A DNA stretch of 64,000 bases, taken from NCBI RefSeq assembly GCF_001956985.1, contig NZ_CP019082.1, positions 1,240,001-1,304,000 on the forward strand, read 5' to 3'. Shown here piece by piece: positions 45,047 through 53,569 of this stretch. The translations under genes and the position numbers were made by a program. Under the pieces are notes generated by a model. It was not told where the DNA came from and searched no databases. It saw only the letters and a program-made list of their open reading frames with translations. Source of the stretch: Paludisphaera borealis. GTDB taxonomy: Bacteria > Planctomycetota > Planctomycetia > Isosphaerales > Isosphaeraceae. Numbering within the stretch: position 1 is the stretch's first letter; each line of letters opens with the position of its first letter.

Positions 45047-46396
45047 ATGAGCAAGTCGTCGGAATCGCCTCCCGTGACCGCTGTTCGGCCGCCCACGGCG
45101 AAAGCCCCGCGCTCGTACGTGACGTCGTGGCTGGTCGGGCCGCTGATCGGCTTCACCGTCGTCGCGATGGTCGTCGTTCTGGTCTCGCTGTCCAGATCGA
45201 ACGACCCCGATCAGCTCTGGGGATCGGCCGAGGCGGCGCTTCGCGAGGGACGCCTCAACGACGCGGCGGCGGCCGTCGAGCTTTTGTCGAGGGCTCGCGA
45301 CCCCGTGCCACGCGACTGGATGCTGCGCGCTCAGGTCGCCGTGGCCCGGAAGAACGTCGACGAGGCCATGGAAGATCTGGGACAAATCCCCGACGACGAC
45401 CGCATCGCCTCCCAAGCCTGGCTCTTGAAGGGGCAGGTCGAACTTCGCCGCAATCGCGCCAAGAATGCCGAACTGGCTCTGCGCAAGGCCCTGACGCTCG
45501 ACCCCACGCTCACTCAGGCCCACCGCGAGCTGATCTTCATTTATGGAATGCAACTGCGGCGCAACGAGTTGAACGAGGAGTTCAAGGCGCTGTCGGAGCT
45601 GACCGAACTGACCTATGACAACGTGTTTCACTGGTGTCTGGTCCGCAACTGCATCTGGGAGCCGGGCGAGGTTGCCCAGACGCTCGCCGAGTTCCTCGCC
45701 GCCGACCCCACCGATCGGCAGACGCGGCTGTCGCTCGCCGACAACTACCGGCGCCTCGGCCTGTTCGACGAGGCCGATCTGGCCCTGGCCGAGCTGCCCC
45801 AAGACGACCCCGAGGCGCTCGCTGGCCGGGTCATGCTGGCGATGGACCGGCGCCAGGAAGAACTCGCCGAGGAGCTGCTGGCCAAAGGGCCGGCCGACGA
45901 CCCGAACCTCGCGCGGATTCGAGGCCGGATCGCCCTGGCCCGCCGCAATGGTCCCGACGCCGTCCACAACTTCCAGATCGCCTACGATCACGAACCCGGC
46001 GACCGCGATACGCTGTTCGGCCTGATCAACGCTCACGAGCTGTGCGGCGACGACGCGGCCGCCCTTCCCTTGCGGCAAGCCGCCAAGAACCTGGAAATCT
46101 TCAACACCTTGATGCAGCGCGTCTCCGCGCCAGGGGGCCGTAAGGACGCCAGCCTCATGAAGGAGATGGGCGCGGCCTGCTCGTCGCTCGGGTTCATTCC
46201 AGAGGCCCGCTCGTGGTACAAGCTCGCCATCGCCCGCGATCCGCTCGACGCCGTCTCGCAGCAAGCTCTCTTCCGCCTGAACGCCAAAGCCCGAGCAAAC
46301 GATCCGCCAGCCGACCACCCTATCCCCCCGACGCCCCGCACAACCCCTGAAAGTCGTGCGAGCCGCCCCGATATCAGCCTCCGTCCACGGCCGTGA
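45047..46396 (+). CDS. Membrane-anchored tetratricopeptide-repeat protein
   Basis: This 449-aa protein has a cytoplasmic N terminus of about 25 residues, one membrane helix (about 29-48, LVGPLIGFTVVAMVVVLVSL) and then helical repeats through most of the rest. TPR-like units are seen as AEAALREGRLNDAAAAVELL, AWLLKGQVELRRNRAKNAEL-type and ALRKALTLDPTLTQAHRELI segments, and the last as ARSWYKLAIARDPLDAVSQQ. A Pro/Arg-rich tail ends the protein. GGAG lies 9 nt before the ATG. TPR proteins serve as protein-interaction scaffolds; no partner is evident among the neighbours. Confidence 0.82.
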   Translation: MSKSSESPPVTAVRPPTAKAPRSYVTSWLVGPLIGFTVVAMVVVLVSLSRSNDPDQLWGSAEAALREGRLNDAAAAVELLSRARDPVPRDWMLRAQVAVARKNVDEAMEDLGQIPDDDRIASQAWLLKGQVELRRNRAKNAELALRKALTLDPTLTQAHRELIFIYGMQLRRNELNEEFKALSELTELTYDNVFHWCLVRNCIWEPGEVAQTLAEFLAADPTDRQTRLSLADNYRRLGLFDEADLALAELPQDDPEALAGRVMLAMDRRQEELAEELLAKGPADDPNLARIRGRIALARRNGPDAVHNFQIAYDHEPGDRDTLFGLINAHELCGDDAAALPLRQAAKNLEIFNTLMQRVSAPGGRKDASLMKEMGAACSSLGFIPEARSWYKLAIARDPLDAVSQQALFRLNAKARANDPPADHPIPPTPRTTPESRASRPDISLRPRP

Positions 46397-46402
46397 GCTA
46401 GG

Positions 46403-46423
46403 CTTGGCATGAAGCTTGCCAAG
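46403..46423 (+). promoter_or_regulatory. Palindrome matching the sigma54 -24/-12 consensus
   Basis: TTGGCATGAAGCTTGCC contains TGGCAT-N5-TTGCC with GG (46406-46407) and GC (46418-46419) separated by exactly 10 bases, the spacing required by sigma54. The same bases form a 7-bp inverted repeat (CTTGGCA/TGCCAAG) just after the TPR stop at 46396, so a terminator is the alternative. A second small hairpin (GATCGG/CCGATC, 46433-46448) follows. Confidence 0.4.
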
Positions 46424-46597
46424 TAAAGGAGAGATCGGAAGCCCGATCACTACCCCTGCAGGCGGCCGGTCGCTCACGATCGGGCCTGCCTACCGATGCG
46501 TCAACGGAGGATGACGAATACGTGCGGCTGAACCGAAAATCCGTCGGGTTTGGCGCGGTAGTTGCTGTTCGTGTAGCTTCGTTTGGAGGGAGCGAAG

Positions 46598-47134
46598 ATG
46601 AATATGAAAGCCGAGCGGTGCCGCCAGGTTCATCGCAGTGTTCTGATTATTGACGACAACGAAGACCTGGCGCTCTCGCTTTCGTGTCTGCTCGAGTGCT
46701 ATGGATGCCGGGTCGACGTTGCGTTCGACGGCCCGGAAGGGGTGCGCCTGGCCCTCCAGAATCAGTTTGACATCGTCTTCGTCGACATCGGGCTGCCGAC
46801 GATGTCGGGGTACGAAGTCGCCCTGGCGATCCGCGAGAAGAACGGCGAGCCGCCGATCCTCCTGGCTCAAACGGCGTACAGCCAGCCCGAAGACGTCCGA
46901 CGGTCGTTCGAGGCGGGGTTCGACGGGCATCTCATCAAGCCCGTTCAACCTGCCGAGATCGTGCGTCACGTCGTGGAAGGTCGCGCCGCGTTGTCGAGGC
47001 GAGGTAAGGGTTCGGGAGGCGGTTCGAAGCCGACCGACGTGTCAAAGTCGCAAGCCGGCTTCCCGTTCGGAACGTTCAGCCCCAAGAAGCACGAAGCCCA
47101 ATCCGCCTGGCGGGGCGATGCGCCGAGGGATTGA
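46598..47134 (+). CDS. Single-domain response regulator
   Basis: This 178-aa receiver-domain protein has the acidic pair D19-D20 (LIIDDNED), phosphoacceptor D63 (VFVDIGLPTMSGYE), the conserved Thr in LLAQTAYSQ and the switch lysine in HLIKPVQP. No DNA-binding or enzymatic domain follows; the C-terminal 55 residues are Gly/Ser/Lys-rich and probably disordered. GGAGGG lies 7 nt before ATG 46598, which therefore beats the TTG five codons earlier. No kinase is adjacent. Such stand-alone receivers work in phosphorelays or bind target proteins. It is 201 nt after the TPR gene and may be under a sigma54-type promoter. Confidence 0.9.
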   Translation: MNMKAERCRQVHRSVLIIDDNEDLALSLSCLLECYGCRVDVAFDGPEGVRLALQNQFDIVFVDIGLPTMSGYEVALAIREKNGEPPILLAQTAYSQPEDVRRSFEAGFDGHLIKPVQPAEIVRHVVEGRAALSRRGKGSGGGSKPTDVSKSQAGFPFGTFSPKKHEAQSAWRGDAPRD

Positions 47135-47169
47135 CGAGCACGCGGTCCCACCTCCACCTTCTCGCCCCA

Positions 47170-47191
47170 AGTGAGGACGGTTCCTCGCACT
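47170..47191. terminator. Hairpin between convergent response-regulator and glycosylase genes
   Basis: AGTG (47170-47173) and AGGA (47174-47177) pair with TCCT (47182-47185) and CACT (47188-47191), with a two-base bulge and a CGGT loop. It sits directly at the end of the minus-strand glycosylase gene. Confidence 0.4.
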
Positions 47192-47193
47192 CT

Positions 47194-47748
47194 CTAGCGT
47201 CGCGACAGGAACGGATTGCCCTCGATCGTGAATCGAAGCGGTCGATGGACCCAGTCGCCCGCGTAATCGACGCCGACTCGCGGCCCGGCGACGACCTTGA
47301 ACCGAGTCTGGCGCCCCTCCGGACGCGCAATGTAGAGCACACCTCCGAGCAAGTCGTGGCCGTTCAGGCTGCGATCGATGCTCAACGCCCGGCACAACCG
47401 CCCCGGACCGTTCGTCGCGCCTTCGATCCCGGAGACCGGCTCGAGCGCCCGGATCAAGACGGCCGACGCGTGTTCGCCGGGGCCGGTCACGGCGTTGAGG
47501 CAGTTGTACATTCCGTAAATCAAGTAGACGTAGGCGTGCCCGGGCTCACCGAACATGACCTCGGTGCGCGCCGTGCGCCCCTTGGAGGAATGCGCCGCCA
47601 GGTCGTGCGGACCGACGTACGCCTCGACTTCGACGATTCGGCCGATGCGATCGATCCCGTCGACGCGGTGAACGAGCCACTTTCCCAGCATCTTCGGCGC
47701 GACCTGCTCCGCGTTGTGATCGTAGAAATCTCGGGGCAGGATGTTCAT
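47194..47748 (-). CDS. DNA-3-methyladenine glycosylase (AAG/MPG type)
   Basis: This protein of about 184 aa removes alkylated and deaminated purines from DNA. The family catalytic block is complete: GRIVEVEAYVGPHDLAAHS (general-base Glu in VEAY), then GRTARTEVMFGEPGHAYVYL and IYGMYNCLNAV, where the conserved Tyr and Asn of the pocket lie. NGPGRLCRAL near residue 130 is also conserved. I start at ATG 47748 (MNILPRDFYDHNAEQVAPKM), which matches the family; the frame is open 30 codons further, but the extra residues are unlike it. A typical length is 180-210 aa. Confidence 0.93.
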   Translation of the reverse strand: MNILPRDFYDHNAEQVAPKMLGKWLVHRVDGIDRIGRIVEVEAYVGPHDLAAHSSKGRTARTEVMFGEPGHAYVYLIYGMYNCLNAVTGPGEHASAVLIRALEPVSGIEGATNGPGRLCRALSIDRSLNGHDLLGGVLYIARPEGRQTRFKVVAGPRVGVDYAGDWVHRPLRFTIEGNPFLSRR

Positions 47749-47948
47749 GAAATCCAGAATAAACGAGTCCGGACGATCGATCAACACGACGGCGGCGGCG
47801 GCTTGGCGTCGGGAATCTTCGCGGCGGGCGGCGATCATGAATTGATCCGCCCCGCGACGCGTCGTAGCCTGTGACTACACGACGACGACTCCAGTTATGA
47901 GTGGCTGTGGACACGATGACGTTTTCCACCGCGATCAGGACGACGAAC

Positions 47949-49523
47949 ATGCCGGACACGTTGCGCAGACCGTCGGCGGCGTATGTACTCCTCACAGCGC
48001 TTTCCCTCTCCGTCGGGTGGGGAATCCGGGGGAATTTCGGGCACGAATACGGCGCAATGATGCCTGGAGCTCTGGCGGCGATGGCGGCGGTCTTGCTCTC
48101 GGGACGAACCGACTGGTACGGCCGGACGCCGTACTTCGCGATGTTCGGCGCCTTGGGGTGGTCGTTCGGCGGCAGCATCTCTTATATGCAGGTGATCGCC
48201 TACACTCACTCGGGCCATTCCGAGTCGGTGCTCTACGGCTTCGCCTGCCTTTTCGTGATCGGTTTCCTCTGGGCCGCGCCCGGCGGGGTGGGTACGGCCT
48301 TGCCCGCGGTAGCCAGTCGCGACCGGCTTACCGAACTGTTGGGACCGGTGTCGGCCGTGCTCGCGGCCTGGCAGGTCGAGGGCTGGTTGGTCGAGCCATG
48401 GCTGCATCGTGTGGGGTATTCGCTCAACTGGTTCGACACCGACTGGCTCGGCGCGCTGGTCGCCCTCGGAGTGGGGCTCGTTCTGGCCATGGCGCGGGGA
48501 AGGGTCGATCGCGCGACGTCGTTGATCCTGTACATGGCCGGCGGTTGGTGGGTGGGCTTCGTGATCCTGGTGCTCGTTCTCGGCCTGCGGATGACGCCGC
48601 CGCGCGGCGACAACTGGGCCGGCTGCCTCGGCATGACCGTGGGACTGTTCGTGTACTGCCTGCGCACCGGATTGCCCGAGGTCGCGCGGGCGGGCGTCGT
48701 CACGGGGGTCGTCGGCGGGATCAGCTTCGCCGGGGCTTCCATGATCAAACTGGTCGCGGTGACCAGCGGATTCGTCACCAACTGGCACAGCGTTCTGGAA
48801 CAGACGACCGGGTTCATCAATGGCCTGGGCGTCGCGCTCGCCATGTGGCACCTGGCTCGCTGGTCGGCGCCGGTCGATGATCGCGTCACGTCTTCGGACG
48901 CAAGGCCCTGGGCCAAGCCATTGGCCGTCGCGTTCACGCTGCTGGCGATCCCGATGGTCAACCTCAAGAAAAATGCCGGCGATTGGGTGAGCGCGAAGGC
49001 GGTGCCGGCCGAGATGTACGGCTTCTCGGCCGAGGCCTGGCTCGGTCTAGCCTTCGCAATTGTGGCGGTCGGGTTGTTCGCCGTCTTGTATCGACACGCC
49101 CGAAGGCCGATCGCCGTCGTTCCCGAGAGTCGGCTGGGGCAAGGGCAAGGGCTCTACCTGCTCTTGCTGGCGATCGTGGTGATCGGCAATTTCGAGCGAA
49201 TCCTGGTGCGATTCGCCGATCAGCGGCTGATCACCGAAGGGGTGATCCACGTCAACGCCGTGATCTGCGCGGTGCTCTTGCTGCTGGCGTCGCCGTCGCG
49301 AGACCAGGAGGCCGCATCGCCTTCGCCTCGGCTCGAAGCTCGCGAGCGGCCGATTCGGTGGGGGAGGCTGGTTGCGGTGTGTGTGGCGGCGTCGCTGCTC
49401 GCGATCTTCGCCGATTGGGCGATCGTGCGGGGAATTTACGGCGATCGCTTCGCCGGTCACGCCAGCCTCCATATCCGCTTCGGACCGCGGGCGACGGTGA
49501 ACAGTCCCACCTCGCCGCGCTAA
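47949..49523 (+). CDS. Polytopic membrane protein of unknown function
   Basis: This protein of about 524 aa has at least ten hydrophobic segments (e.g. AYVLLTALSLSVGWG, GALAAMAAVLLSG, YGFACLFVIGFLWAA, LGALVALGVGLVLAMA, GWWVGFVILVLVLGL, LYLLLLAIVVIGNF and the last near 490-505). Conserved-looking polar residues sit inside the first segments (GIRGNFGHEYGAMMPG, WSFGGSISYMQVIAY), which suggests a transport or enzyme site in the membrane. I cannot name a family. The start is uncertain: ATG 47949 has AGGA 8 nt upstream; ATG 47916 and GTG 47901 are also open. It is convergent with the hydrolase gene, 7 nt apart. Confidence 0.75.
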   Translation: MPDTLRRPSAAYVLLTALSLSVGWGIRGNFGHEYGAMMPGALAAMAAVLLSGRTDWYGRTPYFAMFGALGWSFGGSISYMQVIAYTHSGHSESVLYGFACLFVIGFLWAAPGGVGTALPAVASRDRLTELLGPVSAVLAAWQVEGWLVEPWLHRVGYSLNWFDTDWLGALVALGVGLVLAMARGRVDRATSLILYMAGGWWVGFVILVLVLGLRMTPPRGDNWAGCLGMTVGLFVYCLRTGLPEVARAGVVTGVVGGISFAGASMIKLVAVTSGFVTNWHSVLEQTTGFINGLGVALAMWHLARWSAPVDDRVTSSDARPWAKPLAVAFTLLAIPMVNLKKNAGDWVSAKAVPAEMYGFSAEAWLGLAFAIVAVGLFAVLYRHARRPIAVVPESRLGQGQGLYLLLLAIVVIGNFERILVRFADQRLITEGVIHVNAVICAVLLLLASPSRDQEAASPSPRLEARERPIRWGRLVAVCVAASLLAIFADWAIVRGIYGDRFAGHASLHIRFGPRATVNSPTSPR

Positions 49524-49530
49524 AGCCTCG

Positions 49531-50286
49531 TCAGGCCGGCGGCTCGTCGAGGAACGCAAGCACTGCGTCGATCATCGACTCGCGGTCCTTGTCGAGTGCG
49601 ACGAGGTGGTCGCTGCGCGGAAGTTCGATCAAGCGGCTCGGCGCGGCCGTCAGACGCCCGTGCAGCCACGCCGCGCCCCAGGGCTCGACCACCGAATCGA
49701 GGCGTCCCTGAACGATCAAGACGGGGACGTCGATGGCAGCGATCAGCGGCTTGACTTCCTCGATGAATTCGAGGGCGCTGACCGCCGCATGAAGGTTGAA
49801 CGTCCGGAAGCGATCGAGGCTCGACGCCCATCGTCGCATCTTGGGATCGCGGACGGCCGGCCCCCGGCGCTGAATCTCGGGCGTCCAACGAGCGAGAACG
49901 CGAAGCAGGCTCACCGGCTGAAAAGGCAAACGGCTGGTGTGTCGGATCGCGAGGAACGGGGCCAGCAGGATCAGCCGATCGACCTTGCGCCGGCTGGCCA
50001 GATGGAGGGCGATCATGGCGCCGGTCGAGAACCCGACGACCGCCGCCGGCGCCGTTTCCGAGGCCGTGTCGTCGTACCACGCTTCCGCGCACCTCGTCCA
50101 GTCGGGCCACGACGAGGAAGGCATCGCGGGCCCCGGCCCGTCGTGGCCGGGCAAGACCGGCGCACGGACTTCGCGGCCGCTCGCCGCGACGGCTTCGGTC
50201 AGGGGTTGCAACTCGTACGGGCCTCCGCCCAGGCCATGGAGAATCAGGCATGGGCGGCGGTCCGGCATGGCTTCTCGCTCGGTCAT
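49531..50286 (-). CDS. Alpha/beta hydrolase (carboxylesterase-like)
   Basis: This 251-aa cytoplasmic protein has the alpha/beta-hydrolase fold. HGLGGGPYEL (H17 onward) forms the oxyanion region, the nucleophile is S87 in GFSTGAM, the acid is in VQGRLDSVV and the catalytic His is in LPRSDHLVALD. The arrangement resembles thermophilic carboxylesterase Est30 and monoacylglycerol lipases, but substrate cannot be inferred. ATG 50286 is used; ATG 50268 (MPDRRPCLIL) is equally plausible, and neither has a strong ribosome binding site. Confidence 0.9.
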   Translation of the reverse strand: MTEREAMPDRRPCLILHGLGGGPYELQPLTEAVAASGREVRAPVLPGHDGPGPAMPSSSWPDWTRCAEAWYDDTASETAPAAVVGFSTGAMIALHLASRRKVDRLILLAPFLAIRHTSRLPFQPVSLLRVLARWTPEIQRRGPAVRDPKMRRWASSLDRFRTFNLHAAVSALEFIEEVKPLIAAIDVPVLIVQGRLDSVVEPWGAAWLHGRLTAAPSRLIELPRSDHLVALDKDRESMIDAVLAFLDEPPA

Positions 50287-50353
50287 GGAGGATCGTCTCG
50301 GCGAAACGCGTTGGTCTGGTCGCAGTCGACAGCTTAACGCGCCCCGGGGGCGA

Positions 50354-51565
<1,212 letters not shown>

Positions 51566-51904
51566 GGCCGTTGCTCCGCCGCCGCGTGATGCGCCGCCGG
51601 CTTGGCGACGTTTCTTGCTCGCCCCACGGTGGGCTTGCACTCAACGCTAGGCCCGAGAGGCCGGGCGCGTCGCCCAAGCGACCGCGTGTCGCGGAGAGTC
51701 AACACCCGGCCCGCGTCGGTCGCGGCGAACAACACGAGGAGACGACTCGCTCTTGATGCGCCTAAAGCTGATAAAGACCGCATTTGAGGCCTTCGGAGAA
51801 ACCAGAACACCGCTCGGGAGTCGGTGGAATCGAGACCGTCGGCCGCGTAGGATAGCTCACTTGTGCGAGGCGATGAGAAATCACAACAGCAGAGGCCGGT
51901 CCGG

Positions 51905-53386
51905 ATGAGTGAGCAGCAGGCGCACGAGGTTCATGATCTGTATTCCATGCCGGCCGACGCCGTCCAAGAGCCGCCGCATCAGTTCTCTAAAGCGATCCGC
52001 CAGGTCGGGCCTGGGCTGATCCTGGCCGCGTCGATCGTCGGCACCGGCGAGTTGATCAACACGACGGGGCTGGGGGCCAAGGCCGGGTTCACGCTGCTCT
52101 GGCTGATCTTGTTGAGCTGCGTGATCAAGGTCTTCGTACAAGTCGAGCTGGGACGTTATGCGATCGTCCACGGCAAGACGACGCTCGCTGCATTCGACAC
52201 CCTGCCCGGGCCGCGTCTGGGCACGTCGTGGATTTGCTGGTTGTGGCTGATCATGATGTTGGCCACGCAGGCCCAGATCGCGGCGATGGAAGGGACCGTG
52301 GGCCAGGCCGCGCACATGGCTTTCCCCGCCGCGTCCGACGCCTTGGCGAGCGCCGTGGGAACGATCGTCCCCGCGTGGGGTGATTTCCTCCAGACGCGCC
52401 AGGAGTACCTTTGGGCCGCGCTCACGACGGTCGCGGCCGTCGTGCTGTTGCTTTCCGGCGGGTATCGACGGCTCGAGAAGATCACCACGATCCTCGTCGC
52501 GGCGGTGACCCTGTTCACGGTCGGCAGCGTGATCGTCCTTCAGTGGACCCGTTTCCACATCGGGATCAGCGACATCAAGGCGGGGTTCACGCTGGCCTTG
52601 CCGGCGACGGCCGTGGGCCTGGCGTTCTCGGCGTTCGGCATCACCGGAGTCGGGGCGTCGGAGCTGGTGGCCTATCCTTACTGGTGCATCGAAAAAGGCT
52701 ACGCCCGCCACGCCGGCCCGCGCTCGGCCGACGACAACTGGGCCCGCCGGGCGCGCGGCTGGACCCGGGTGATGCAGCTCGACGCCTGGTTCAGCATGCT
52801 CGTCTTCACCATCGCCACGGTCGCGTTTTATCTGCTCGGCGCCGCGGTGCTGCATCCGCAGGGGCTCGACCCCAAGGGGCCGGACATGATCCCGACCCTC
52901 TCGCGGATGTACCTCGAACCGCTCGAAGGGACGCCGCTGGCGGGTCTGCGCGGGCTGACCCGCGTCGGTTTCTTGCTGGGCGCGTGGGCGGTCTTGTTCA
53001 AGACGCTGTACGTCGCCACGGCCGCCAACAGCCGTCTGACGGTCGACTTCCTCAACCTCGTCGGCGTCTGGCGGCCCGCGGGCCCGGAAGCGCGCGAGCG
53101 GATGGTGAAGGTCTTTTGCGTCGTCTACCCGATCCTGGCTCTCGGCCTTTACTACGCATTTCGCGAACCGCAGGGGCTCATCAAGGCCGGCGGCATCGCC
53201 CAGGCGCTCATGCTCCCGCTGATCGCCGGCGCGACGATCTTCCTCCGCCGCCGTGACAACGACCCCCGCGTCGGCCCGTCGCTGCTCAGCGACGTATTCA
53301 CCTGGCTCGCCTTTGTGGGGATCACGGCGGTCGCCTCTTACAGCGTTTACGACCTGGCGAGCAGCTTCATGGCGACTTCGCCTTGA
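51905..53386 (+). CDS. Nramp-related transporter with non-canonical metal motif
   Basis: This protein of about 493 aa has eleven or so membrane segments and is related to Nramp divalent-metal transporters. The first helix reads GPGLILAASIVGTGELINTT (residues 35-54), where classical Nramp has the metal-binding DPGN. The sixth has GITGVGASELVAYPYW, where MPH is expected. Neither canonical metal motif is present, so manganese or iron transport should not be assumed; related non-canonical groups carry magnesium or have unknown cargo. ATG 51905 is preferred to the GTG 14 codons upstream because AGAGG lies before it. No operon partner. Confidence 0.85.
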   Translation: MSEQQAHEVHDLYSMPADAVQEPPHQFSKAIRQVGPGLILAASIVGTGELINTTGLGAKAGFTLLWLILLSCVIKVFVQVELGRYAIVHGKTTLAAFDTLPGPRLGTSWICWLWLIMMLATQAQIAAMEGTVGQAAHMAFPAASDALASAVGTIVPAWGDFLQTRQEYLWAALTTVAAVVLLLSGGYRRLEKITTILVAAVTLFTVGSVIVLQWTRFHIGISDIKAGFTLALPATAVGLAFSAFGITGVGASELVAYPYWCIEKGYARHAGPRSADDNWARRARGWTRVMQLDAWFSMLVFTIATVAFYLLGAAVLHPQGLDPKGPDMIPTLSRMYLEPLEGTPLAGLRGLTRVGFLLGAWAVLFKTLYVATAANSRLTVDFLNLVGVWRPAGPEARERMVKVFCVVYPILALGLYYAFREPQGLIKAGGIAQALMLPLIAGATIFLRRRDNDPRVGPSLLSDVFTWLAFVGITAVASYSVYDLASSFMATSP

Positions 53387-53569
53387 CCACCGCGGCGACG
53401 GCCCGGACGGCGCGGCTTCATGATGGCTTGATCGGCGGATGGAGGGGGGCGGCGGTTTTGCGGTGCCCAAATCGGCGCCGCGCGGCTACTGTGTATCGAT
53501 GGGACCCGCGGCCCTGACAGGGAGAGAGCCGACGCGTCCGGCCCGTTTCACCGAGAGGGATCTTGGATA

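Noticed and set aside
47194-47838. Longer start of the 3-methyladenine glycosylase gene
   Set aside because: The additional 30 residues have no family similarity; ATG 47748 fits known N termini.
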